Origin: an uncultured Eubacteriales bacterium
GTDB lineage: Bacteria > Bacillota > Clostridia > Christensenellales > Christensenellaceae
Direction: 5' to 3'
Assembly (NCBI GenBank): GCA_948468985.1
Contig: CAOKKG010000001.1
Location: 1-64,000, forward strand
DNA: 64,000 nt
Shown: piece after piece, positions 7,714 to 14,818 of the stretch
Layout of the letters: every line of letters starts with the position of its first letter
Position numbering within the stretch: position 1 is the stretch's first letter
Made by a program: the position numbers and the translations under genes
The notes under the pieces: generated by a model
Told to the model about the DNA's origin: nothing
Databases searched by the model: none
What the model saw: only the letters and a program-made list of their open reading frames with translations

Positions 7714-7959
7714 TTACTCTACTTTGCCGACCGCCCGGTCGATCCGGCGGAACAACCGGCGGTACTCCTCTGCCGTCCAGGCCCGCTTCGGCCGCCAAAA
7801 TTCCCGCAGCCGCCGCAGCGCGTCCGTCTCGCCGCAGAGCACGCACACCTGCGCATAGGCATATGCGTTCGCATCCTCCTCATATCCGCGCGGCATCTCC
7901 CAGAAAAGCCGAACCTGCATCCCATGTTCCACACAAAATGCCCGCGCCTGTTCCTCCAA
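7714..7959 (-). CDS. Small hypothetical protein, TTG start
   Basis: An 81-residue soluble protein, rich in Arg, Ala and Glu, with two Cys in VCVLCGE; no family recognised. The start is TTG, supported by AAGGAG 4 bases upstream, and the gene begins 8 bp after the rlmD stop. Tight spacing to rlmD and to the following gene supports real translation. Its codon use is like its neighbours. Confidence 0.6.
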   Translation of the reverse strand: MEEQARAFCVEHGMQVRLFWEMPRGYEEDANAYAYAQVCVLCGETDALRRLREFWRPKRAWTAEEYRRLFRRIDRAVGKVE

Positions 7960-7967
7960 ATTACTCC

Positions 7968-9326
7968 TTATCCGTCGATCTCTTTCCTTTCGAGCAGGCA
8001 GATGGTCTCGATATGGCTCGTCTGCGGGAAGAGATCCACCGGCTGCACCGCCTTGGGCAGGTATCCCGCCGCAGCAAATTGCTTGACATCCCGCGCGAGT
8101 GTCGCCGGGTCACAGGAGATGTAGAGGACCCTGCGCGGAGCTGCCGCACAGATCTGCCCAATCACCTCCGGCGCGCTCCCCTTGCGCGGTGGATCGAGGA
8201 TCACCGCGTCCAGCGATATCCCTCGCTGCGCGAGCTGCCGAAATCCCTCCCCCGCATCGGCGCAGAGGAATTCCACCTGCGCAATGCCGTTTCGCCGCGC
8301 GTTTCTCTTGGCGTCTGCAATCGCCTGCGGCACTACTTCGATGCCAAAGACCTCTGCACCGCGCTGCGCTGCCTGTAGGGTGATTGTCCCAACGCCACAA
8401 TAGAGGTCTGCAACCCGCTCTCCCGGCCGGATGTCCAGCAGATCCAGCGCCGTTTCATAGAGCAGCGCCGCTGCAGCCGCATTGACCTGCAAAAAGGATT
8501 GCATCGAGACCTCAAATTCCAGGCCGTTTATCGTCTCCACAATGCGCTTTTTCCCATAGATGCCGCGCACATGCGCTGCCTGATTGTCCGCGCCTCGCGC
8601 CTCGTTGATACCGACGCAGATGCCACAGAGGCGTGGTGCTGCCGCCGTCAGGCACTCTACCAGCATCTCTCGCGCCGGCAGGGTTTTGGCGTTGATCTCC
8701 ACCTCCGCCAGCAGATCGCCCCCGACCGTCCGCCGCATCGCGAAGCGCCGCACAACCCCCTTGTGCGTCCGCGGGTCATACGCACGCACGCCGCTTTGGC
8801 GCAGCCATGTGCGAAACGCGCGCAGCAGGGCATTCATCGAAGGATCTATTAGCGCGCAAGCGGCAACCGGCACGAGGCGGCCGTTCTTCTTTTCCAGATA
8901 GCCCACCGCGGCCTGTCCAGACTTTGTGCGCACCGGAAAGGACGCCTTGTTGCGGTATCTGAGCGCGGGCGGAACGCTCTGGACGGGCGAGACGGATACC
9001 TGCATCCCGCAGAGCCGCGAAAAGCAGTCCCCCACCCGCTCGCGCTTGAACTCCCGCTGCATTTCCTCCGCCGCGTGCAGCAGGTCACACCCGCCGCAGC
9101 GGCCAAAGTAGGGACAGGGCGGCGTGCGCCGCGCCGGGCTCTCCTGTAGGCGGCGTTCCACCCTTCCCTCAAAGACCGTCCGCTTCTGCGCCAGGATGCG
9201 TACCATGGCGCGCTCTCCCGGCAGCAGGCCCTCCACAAACACGACCTTCCCGTCGCACTTGCCGATCCCACGCCCATCCGTCGCGAGGTCGATGCATTCC
9301 AATTCACAACAATCGCCGATTCGCAT
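7968..9326 (-). CDS. rlmD: 23S rRNA (uracil-5-)-methyltransferase, RlmD/RumA family
   Basis: A 452-residue SAM-dependent enzyme that methylates C5 of a uridine in 23S rRNA (RlmD/RlmCD group). An N-terminal TRAM/OB domain (residues 1-60) is followed by the [4Fe-4S] motif C71-x5-C77-x2-C80. The SAM site VADLYCGVGTITL is near residue 310, and the catalytic Cys is in SCDPATLARD near residue 404. First gene of an operon with two hypothetical genes. A TATAAT box lies upstream at 9353-9348 on the minus strand. Which uridine(s) it modifies cannot be decided here; Firmicutes usually carry two paralogues. Confidence 0.93.
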   Translation of the reverse strand: MRIGDCCELECIDLATDGRGIGKCDGKVVFVEGLLPGERAMVRILAQKRTVFEGRVERRLQESPARRTPPCPYFGRCGGCDLLHAAEEMQREFKRERVGDCFSRLCGMQVSVSPVQSVPPALRYRNKASFPVRTKSGQAAVGYLEKKNGRLVPVAACALIDPSMNALLRAFRTWLRQSGVRAYDPRTHKGVVRRFAMRRTVGGDLLAEVEINAKTLPAREMLVECLTAAAPRLCGICVGINEARGADNQAAHVRGIYGKKRIVETINGLEFEVSMQSFLQVNAAAAALLYETALDLLDIRPGERVADLYCGVGTITLQAAQRGAEVFGIEVVPQAIADAKRNARRNGIAQVEFLCADAGEGFRQLAQRGISLDAVILDPPRKGSAPEVIGQICAAAPRRVLYISCDPATLARDVKQFAAAGYLPKAVQPVDLFPQTSHIETICLLERKEIDG

Positions 9327-9380
9327 ACCCTACCCCCTGTTTTTTTCATTATAGCATACTTCCCGGCAAATGTGCGCAGC

Positions 9381-9409
9381 TTGAGCATCTTCGCTGCCGA
9401 TGCTATAAT
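9381..9409 (+). promoter_or_regulatory. rmuC promoter
   Basis: TTGAGC, 17-bp spacer, TATAAT, ending 24 bp before the rmuC start. Confidence 0.75.
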
Positions 9410-9432
9410 AGGAGCATCCGGGAGGAATTTTT

Positions 9433-10653
9433 ATGCAGCTACTCACAATTCTCGGCGTCTGCATCTGCGTCTTTTTGGCGGTGTGCATGGCGCTGCTTTT
9501 CCGCCTGCTGCGCAAAAAGCAGGCCGACCCCACCCTTGCGCTCCGCGAAGAACTCCGCTTTGTGCGGCAGGAGCAGCAATCCAACCAATCCGAAATGCGC
9601 CGCGAGCTCCAGTCGCAGCTTACCGGACTAAATCGCCTTTCGCTCGAGACGATGTCCCATATCTCCGAGACGACCATGCAAAACCTAGACGGCATGCGCA
9701 CCACACTGGATCGCCGCTTAGACGGCATCCGCTGCGAAAATCAGGAGGCGCTGGAACGCATCCGGCGCTCCGTCGATGAGCAGCTCTCGACCACGCTTTC
9801 GTCCAGCCTCGATCAATCCTTCAAATCGGTCGGCATACAGCTGGAGCAGGTCTCCAAAAGCATTGGCGAGGTGCACCGCATGGCCCCCGACATCCAGGAT
9901 CTGCGCAACATCCTGTCCAATGTGAAAAACCGCGGCACCTGGGGCGAGGTGCAGCTCGGCAGCATCATCGAGGACATGTTTGCCCCATCGCAATACGAGG
10001 CGCAGTTCGCCATCACGAGCGGGCGCGAGCGGGTGGATTACGCCATCCGCCTGCCCGGGCAGGGCAACGGTGAAGTATACCTGCCCATCGATTCCAAATT
10101 CCCTATGGATCGCTATGCGGCCTATCTCTCCGCCGAAAAGCAGGGCAACCCCGCACTCGCGGATACGGCCAAAAACGCCCTTCTGCGCGCCGTGCGCGAT
10201 CAGGCCCGTGACATCGCCCGCAAATACATCGCCCCGCCCTATACGACGGACTTTGCCGTGCTCTTCCTGCCCTCGGAGGGCATGTATGCCATGCTGGCTG
10301 CCGAGGACTTTGCGTTTTCCTTACAGCAGGAACACAAGATCCTCCTGGCCGGGCCTTCGACGCTGGCTGCGCTTTTGAACAGCCTGCAAATGGGCTTTCG
10401 GACGCTGGCGATCCAGCAGAAATCAGCGGACACACTGCGGCTCCTTGGCGCTGTCAAAAAGTCAATGGAGACCTTTGAAAAGAACCTGACCGCGACGCAG
10501 AAGAGCATGACCGCCGCCCTCAACAACCTGGATCGCACCACCGCCAGCATGCGCGGCCTGCAGCATAAGCTGCGCGACCTAGAGGAAATGGACGCCCCCG
10601 AGGCGCAGACCTTGCTGGGCGACGCCTTCCCCACAAGCGAGGACGAAGCATAA
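9433..10653 (+). CDS. rmuC: DNA recombination protein RmuC
   Basis: A 406-residue protein with one N-terminal membrane anchor (LLTILGVCICVFLAVCMALL). A long coiled coil (~35-150) follows, then the RmuC nuclease-like domain with the family motifs NRGTWGEVQLGSIIEDM, LPIDSKFPMDRY and FLPSEGMYA. In E. coli RmuC limits inversions at short repeats, and the domain resembles restriction nucleases. GGGAGGA ribosome site. It is transcribed alone between a strong promoter and a strong terminator, and divergent from rlmD. Confidence 0.94.
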   Translation: MQLLTILGVCICVFLAVCMALLFRLLRKKQADPTLALREELRFVRQEQQSNQSEMRRELQSQLTGLNRLSLETMSHISETTMQNLDGMRTTLDRRLDGIRCENQEALERIRRSVDEQLSTTLSSSLDQSFKSVGIQLEQVSKSIGEVHRMAPDIQDLRNILSNVKNRGTWGEVQLGSIIEDMFAPSQYEAQFAITSGRERVDYAIRLPGQGNGEVYLPIDSKFPMDRYAAYLSAEKQGNPALADTAKNALLRAVRDQARDIARKYIAPPYTTDFAVLFLPSEGMYAMLAAEDFAFSLQQEHKILLAGPSTLAALLNSLQMGFRTLAIQQKSADTLRLLGAVKKSMETFEKNLTATQKSMTAALNNLDRTTASMRGLQHKLRDLEEMDAPEAQTLLGDAFPTSEDEA

Positions 10654-10673
10654 GCTTTCCACAATTCCACAAA

Positions 10674-10707
10674 AAACCGGCGGGATTTACACATCCCGCC
10701 GGTTTTG
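10674..10707 (+). terminator. rmuC intrinsic terminator
   Basis: AACCGGCGGGAT / ATCCCGCCGGTT perfect 12-bp arms followed by TTTT. The opposing thiM operon may share it. Confidence 0.85.
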
Positions 10708-10779
10708 TAAGCATTCCATTTTTCTTTGCAAGCGCAGCGGTTCGGCAGCAGATGTCAAGCGCCCCGCAGAGTACCTGTT

Positions 10780-11553
10780 TTACCACGCCGCCTGCCCGAG
10801 CAGGCTTGCCTCGTCAAACAGTGCCGCATGCAGGCAGCCCAACCCTGCGCCATTGCTCCGCGCCTCCGCCCGTTCGGCACAGGCCTTCCAGCTCTTCGCC
10901 GCCGCGACGGCTGCTTCGAACGGTTCCTCCACCACTGCTAGCGCCCCACACAGCACGGAGAGCATGCAACCCATGCCGGTAATCTGCCGCGCGTGGGATG
11001 TGCCGCCAGAGATGGTCTCCGAGCGCTCCCCATCTGTCACAAGATCCACTTCGCCGGTAAGCAGCACCACACACCCGAGCCGCCGCGCCAACTCCCGCGC
11101 CAGCGTCCGTTCCTGCTCCTGGATATGCAGCGGGCTGTCCACACCCCAGTTTTGTGTATCCGTCTGTAGCAGTGCCCGCACCTCTCCGGCGTTGGCCCGC
11201 ACAATCTGCGGATGCACTGCCCCAAGAAGCGCCTGCGTCTCCCGGCGGCGATAGGCACTGGCGCCCACACCCACCGGATCCAGCACAACTGGATGCCCAA
11301 GGCGATTCGCCTCCTGCCCCGCCGCCCGGCAGGCCGCAAACTTTTCATCGTTCGGCGTCCCGAGGTTCAACACCGTCGCCCGGCAGGCCGCCGTGATCTC
11401 GGCCGCTTCGGCGGGAACCTGCGCCATAATCGGCCGCGCACCCACAGCCAGCAGCAGGTTGGCGCAGTCGTTCGCCGTCACGACATTGCTCACGGCGTGC
11501 ACCATCGGGCTCGCCTGCCGCACCGCCTGCCACAATTCTTCCGCCGTCTTCAT
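10780..11553 (-). CDS. thiM: Hydroxyethylthiazole kinase
   Basis: A 257-residue ribokinase-like enzyme that phosphorylates the thiazole alcohol (HET) with ATP in thiamine salvage. Recognisable blocks are MVHAVSNVVTANDCANLLLAVGARPIM, PVVLDPVGVGAS and the ATP/anion-hole motif GGTSHARQITGMGCMLSVL, with the catalytic Cys region GMGCMLS. The start ATG overlaps the thiW stop as ATGA, so translation is coupled. It is the last gene of thiE-thiW-thiM. Confidence 0.95.
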   Translation of the reverse strand: MKTAEELWQAVRQASPMVHAVSNVVTANDCANLLLAVGARPIMAQVPAEAAEITAACRATVLNLGTPNDEKFAACRAAGQEANRLGHPVVLDPVGVGASAYRRRETQALLGAVHPQIVRANAGEVRALLQTDTQNWGVDSPLHIQEQERTLARELARRLGCVVLLTGEVDLVTDGERSETISGGTSHARQITGMGCMLSVLCGALAVVEEPFEAAVAAAKSWKACAERAEARSNGAGLGCLHAALFDEASLLGQAAW

Positions 11554-12074
11554 TGTTCCGCGTTCAGTTCCACCTGTAGGTGAGAGAGCAGCTTGGATTT
11601 GGAAAGCGCCGCCAGCAACAGCCACGCGAGCGCGCTCCCCACCGCCGTCGAGATCAAAAACGGAACGATATAGGCATAGAACGCGACATCGCCCGCGCTC
11701 TTGCCCATAAAGAGGATGGCCATCGGCCAGGCGCACAACCCGCCGAGCACGCTCGTTCCAAAGACCTCCCCGAGGCAGGCCGCACCCAGCTTTTTCCACT
11801 TGCGATAAGCCAGGCCGCCAAGCAACGCACCAATCATGCTGCCTGGGAAGGCCAGCAACGTCCCCATGCCAAGCAGGTTGCGCAGCAGGCTGGCCGCAAA
11901 TGCCACACCGAGGCCGTATCCCGGTCCCAGGATCACTGCGCACAGCACATTGACGATGTGCTGCACCGGCGCGCATTTCGACCCCAGCACCGGGAAGGAG
12001 ATCAGACTCCCCACCACTGCCAGCGCGCAAAAGACGCCGGCAAACGCCAATTTCTTCACATTGTTCCGTTTCAT
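11550..12074 (-). CDS. thiW: ThiW, hydroxyethylthiazole ECF transporter S component
   Basis: A 174-residue integral membrane protein with about five or six helices and the ThiW family pattern VVGSLISFPVLGSKCAPVQH, GPGYGLGVAF and NLLGMGTLLAFPGSMIGALL. It is the substrate-binding S component that works with a shared energy-coupling (EcfAAT) module to import the thiazole moiety, the substrate of ThiM in the next gene. AAAGGAG lies 9 bases before the ATG. The 234-bp leader between thiE and thiW is highly structured (separate entry). Confidence 0.93.
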   Translation of the reverse strand: MKRNNVKKLAFAGVFCALAVVGSLISFPVLGSKCAPVQHIVNVLCAVILGPGYGLGVAFAASLLRNLLGMGTLLAFPGSMIGALLGGLAYRKWKKLGAACLGEVFGTSVLGGLCAWPMAILFMGKSAGDVAFYAYIVPFLISTAVGSALAWLLLAALSKSKLLSHLQVELNAEQ

Positions 12075-12078
12075 TTCA

Positions 12079-12300
12079 TATTCTCCTTTGTCTTGTATCC
12101 TTGCAGAGCAGGCAGCGTTCCATCGCGTCGCCCTGTGTTTCACAGAGTCTCTAAAAAGAGCCGGTCGAGGCTTGCTGGCCTCCTCTCACGCCGGAACACG
12201 GCTTCCCTTCGCAATGGTTGGCTCGGCCCCCGGGCGCTCCCCCGTGGGCCGCTGCGGAAACTTCCGCCGCCGTCTCTCTGCCACAAAACGCAGAGAATTC
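12079..12300 (-). ncRNA. Structured leader RNA between thiE and thiW (unassigned)
   Basis: A gene-free stretch that on the minus strand folds into consecutive helices. In order: TCTCTGC/GCAGAGA, GCGGA/TCCGC, CGGCCC/GGGCCG, then a three-way element closed by GAGCC/GGCTC with inner arms GCCG/CGGC and GAGGC/GCCTC. It ends in UUUUU near 12152, followed by CTGTG/CACAG. It includes GCGAAGGGAAG, as in the 3' arm of TPP riboswitches, but CUGAGA and the rest of the TPP consensus are missing. It may be an attenuator or an unrecognised riboswitch for thiWM. Confidence 0.4.
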
Positions 12301-12308
12301 TATATATC

Positions 12309-12956
12309 TTACTTCCGCGCGACCTGGTCCGCCAGAGCGCGCATTTCCCGCGTCGCCCTGGCTTTATCCACCGCCGCGAACAGCGCCGAGATTACGGCAA
12401 CGCCGTCCACACCACACCCCGCGAGCTGCGGCAGGTTGTCCCTGCTGACCCCGCCGATCGCCACCACCGGGATGCGCACCGCCCGGCAGATTTTTTGTAA
12501 TTCCGCAAGTGCAAGCCGCCCGGCGTCCGTCTTGGTCGTGCTCCCAAACACCGCGCCGCATCCCAGATAGTCCGCCCCGGCCGCTTCCGCCGCCAGCGCC
12601 TCCTCCACAGTATGCGCACTGGTGCCGATGATCTTTCCCGGCCCAAGCAGTGTCCGCGCCTCGCGCAGGCTCATGTCCTTCTGCCCGACATGCACGCCGT
12701 CCGCCCCGGCTTCCACCGCCGCCTGCACATCGTCGTTCAGGATGAGCGGCACGCCGTTTTTCGCACAGATCGGCCGCAAACACCTGGCATAGCACACCAT
12801 TTCTTCATGCGTGCAATGCTTTTCCCGCAATTGCAGGCAGGTTACGCCGTTTTGCAGCAAAGTCTTCACCACGGTTTCCAGGCTCTCGCCTGGGCGCAGC
12901 CAACTGCGATCGGTCACGGCATATAGCCGCAACTGTTCCGGTCGTATCGCGTTCAT
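12309..12956 (-). CDS. thiE: Thiamine-phosphate synthase
   Basis: A 215-residue TIM-barrel enzyme that joins HMP pyrophosphate and HET phosphate to give thiamine phosphate. Characteristic segments are LYAVTDRSWL, CLQLREK, LILNDDVQAAVEAGADGVHVGQKDM, GTSAHTVEEA, GCGAVFGSTTK and VAIGGVSRDN. GGAGAGGGGA lies directly before the ATG. First gene of the operon and placed right after a TPP riboswitch with its own terminator (12974-13005). It joins products of thiM (HET-P) and thiD (HMP-PP). Confidence 0.95.
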   Translation of the reverse strand: MNAIRPEQLRLYAVTDRSWLRPGESLETVVKTLLQNGVTCLQLREKHCTHEEMVCYARCLRPICAKNGVPLILNDDVQAAVEAGADGVHVGQKDMSLREARTLLGPGKIIGTSAHTVEEALAAEAAGADYLGCGAVFGSTTKTDAGRLALAELQKICRAVRIPVVAIGGVSRDNLPQLAGCGVDGVAVISALFAAVDKARATREMRALADQVARK

Positions 12957-12973
12957 TCCCCTCTCCTTTTCCA

Positions 12974-13094
12974 CAAAAAATCGGCCACCCGTCCCCGGGT
13001 CGCCGCATTCCTGCATATCTTCCCTTCGTCGGTACTAACCGGACAGGTTCCTTGGGTCGAACTCTTGTTCCTCTCAGCCAGTGGCTCCCCATTT
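12974..13094 (-). promoter_or_regulatory. TPP riboswitch controlling thiE-thiW-thiM
   Basis: On the minus strand: GGGGAGCC, GGCUGAGAGG, GACCC, GAACCUG, UUAGUACCGACGAAGGGAAG, in the order of the TPP (THI) aptamer. It is followed by a terminator hairpin CGGC-GACCC/GGGT-GGCCG and AUUUUUU at 12974-13005, just before thiE. High TPP should stop transcription before thiE. Confidence 0.92.
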
Positions 13095-13106
13095 TTTTGC
13101 ATACGC

Positions 13107-13135
13107 AGTATAGCACATTCCCCGCCAAAAGGCAA
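13107..13135 (-). promoter_or_regulatory. thiE operon promoter
   Basis: TTGCCT, 17-bp spacer, TATACT on the minus strand, directly upstream of the riboswitch. Confidence 0.75.
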
Positions 13136-13140
13136 GCGCG

Positions 13141-13169
13141 TTGCATTCCCTGCCCTGGCATGCTATACT
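13141..13169 (+). promoter_or_regulatory. thiD promoter
   Basis: TTGCAT, 17-bp spacer, TATACT, starting 5 bp from the divergent thiE promoter. Confidence 0.75.
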
Positions 13170-13193
13170 GAGAAAAACAGAATGTATATGAAA

Positions 13194-13326
13194 AACGGGG
13201 AGCTTGCCCGGGCAGGCTGAGAGGGAAGTTTACTTCCGACCCACGACCTGATTTGGATAATGCCAACGGAGGGGATTTTCGTCTGCCTACATAAGGCGGC
13301 ATGCCCTACACATGTCGTTTTTTATT
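13194..13326 (+). promoter_or_regulatory. TPP riboswitch controlling thiD
   Basis: ACGGGGAGC, GGCUGAGAGGG, GACCCACGACCUGAUUUGG and AUAAUGCCAACGGAGGGGA match the TPP aptamer almost base for base (13194-13275). A CGGCAU/AUGUCG hairpin followed by UUUUUU (13297-13326) is the expression-platform terminator, 25 bp before thiD. Confidence 0.95.
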
Positions 13327-13350
13327 TCCGTTTTTCAGGAAAGGATTTTT

Positions 13351-14154
13351 ATGAAAACGGCTCTTACTATCGCCGGGAGCGATTGCAGCGGTGGTGCGGG
13401 CATCCAAGCCGACATCAAGACGATGACCGCCAACGGCGTCTATGCCATGAGCGCCATCACCGCTCTGACGGCGCAGAACACCACCGGCGTGCGCAGCATT
13501 TTGGAATCCACACCCGCCTTCCTCCGCGACCAGCTGGACGCCATTTTTGAGGATATCTTCCCCGACGCTGTCAAGATTGGCATGGTTTCTTCCGGCGAAC
13601 TTATCCGGGTGATCGCGAAAACGCTTCGCACCTATCGGCCAAAGAATATCGTGCTTGATCCGGTTATGGTCGCGACCAGCGGCGCAAAGCTCATCTCAGA
13701 CGAAGCCATCTCCGCATTGGAAACGCAGCTCCTGCCACTGGCAGACCTGCTGACGCCAAACATCCCCGAGGCCGAAGTGCTCTCCGGCTTGTCCATCCAT
13801 GCGGCACAGGACATGGAACGCGCCGCACGCAAGATCGCTAGGGAATACGGCACCGCCGTGCTCTGCAAGGGGGGGCACGCCATTAACGATGCCAACGACC
13901 TGCTCGTCCTGGAGGGAGAGGACTACTGGATCCCCGGGCAGCGCATCGATAACCCGAATACGCACGGCACCGGCTGCACGCTGTCCAGTGCCATTGCCGC
14001 CAACCTTGCGAAAGGGTACCCCATGGTGGAGGCCATCCGCCGCGCCAAGGCATACATCTCCGGCGCGCTGGCCGCCATGCTCGACCTCGGTAAGGGCTCC
14101 GGACCCCTGAACCATGCCTTTGCCATCGGCGGCGAATTCGGCGCACAGGCATAA
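13351..14154 (+). CDS. thiD: Bifunctional hydroxymethylpyrimidine kinase / HMP-phosphate kinase
   Basis: A 267-residue ribokinase-fold enzyme that phosphorylates HMP twice to HMP-PP. Motifs: N-terminal ALTIAGSDCSGGAGIQADIKT, VLDPVMVATSGAKL, TPNIPEAEVL, and the ATP-binding HGTGCTLSSAIAANLA with the catalytic GTGC. Single gene read divergently from the other thi genes with its own TPP riboswitch and a strong terminator downstream. The window has no thiC or de novo thiazole genes, so this locus represents salvage. Confidence 0.95.
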   Translation: MKTALTIAGSDCSGGAGIQADIKTMTANGVYAMSAITALTAQNTTGVRSILESTPAFLRDQLDAIFEDIFPDAVKIGMVSSGELIRVIAKTLRTYRPKNIVLDPVMVATSGAKLISDEAISALETQLLPLADLLTPNIPEAEVLSGLSIHAAQDMERAARKIAREYGTAVLCKGGHAINDANDLLVLEGEDYWIPGQRIDNPNTHGTGCTLSSAIAANLAKGYPMVEAIRRAKAYISGALAAMLDLGKGSGPLNHAFAIGGEFGAQA

Positions 14155-14162
14155 GGCAGCAC

Positions 14163-14197
14163 AAAAAAACAACCTCCCATGGGAGGTTGTTTTTTTG
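14163..14197 (+). terminator. thiD intrinsic terminator
   Basis: ACAACCTCCC/GGGAGGTTGT perfect palindrome followed by T7. Confidence 0.9.
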
Positions 14198-14215
14198 TGC
14201 GCTCGCTTTGCTAAC

Positions 14216-14695
14216 TCATTCCGCCGCTTTGGCTTCCTGTTCCTGCACATATTCCGCAAAAACGCGCGCCGCGTCCGCTACCAATTCACGGCAGGGGCGC
14301 TTCTTATACTGCTCCGTTGCGCGGATCTCCGCCGTCGCTTCGGTCACGCCTCTGTCCAAGTGCAGCAGCTCGCGGCAGATAATCGACCCGTTGATTGCCT
14401 TGAACCGATCGGCGAGTTCCCGGATCAGCGCATAATGTTCCTTCTTACGGGCGTTATCGCCGATCTCATATGCGCCGTATTTCATGCCGGCCACCATCGC
14501 CATGCCCGACACCGCGCCGCAAACCTCGCGCATTTTCCCCAGGCCGCCGCCAAAGCTCGCGCCAAACTTCATCGCTGTATCCATGTCCAGGCCGACCTCA
14601 TCCGCAAACACGGCCACGACCGCCTGCGCACAGTTATATCCTTCGTGAAACAGCTCTCCCGCCTTTTCGGCATACTCCTCCGGTGTGTACTTCAT
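14216..14695 (-). CDS. C_GCAxxG_C_C family redox protein
   Basis: A 159-residue small cytosolic protein with the signature pattern of the C_GCAxxG_C_C family: GYNCAQAV (Cys ~22), a Gly-rich GASFGGGLGKM, REVCGAVSGM (Cys ~59), then later Cys residues in SIICREL and RPCREL. These Cys probably bind a metal or form a redox centre; no enzymatic role has been proven for the family. AAAGGAGAAGAG ribosome site. Single gene with a good promoter (14739-14767). Confidence 0.85.
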   Translation of the reverse strand: MKYTPEEYAEKAGELFHEGYNCAQAVVAVFADEVGLDMDTAMKFGASFGGGLGKMREVCGAVSGMAMVAGMKYGAYEIGDNARKKEHYALIRELADRFKAINGSIICRELLHLDRGVTEATAEIRATEQYKKRPCRELVADAARVFAEYVQEQEAKAAE

Positions 14696-14738
14696 TTCTC
14701 TTCTCCTTTATGCAGCCTTTTACAAAAGCCTTTTGTTC

Positions 14739-14767
14739 AGTATAGCACATTCCCGCTTTTTCCGCAA
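14739..14767 (-). promoter_or_regulatory. Promoter of the C_GCAxxG_C_C gene
   Basis: TTGCGG, 17-bp spacer, TATACT on the minus strand. It overlaps the left end of the dehydrogenase terminator. Confidence 0.6.
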
Positions 14768-14797
14768 AAAAAGAGAAGGCAATTGCCTTCTCTTTTT
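14767..14797 (-). terminator. Terminator of the E2-E1 dehydrogenase operon
   Basis: AAAAAGAGAAGGC/GCCTTCTCTTTTT, a perfect palindrome centred on AATT. Confidence 0.9.
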
Positions 14798-14818
14798 GGT
14801 ATATTGCTTCGAAATGCA

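Noticed and set aside
11554-12030. Extension of ThiM into a 416-residue protein
   Set aside because: The upstream part is thiW in another frame. ThiM begins at the ATG that overlaps the thiW stop.
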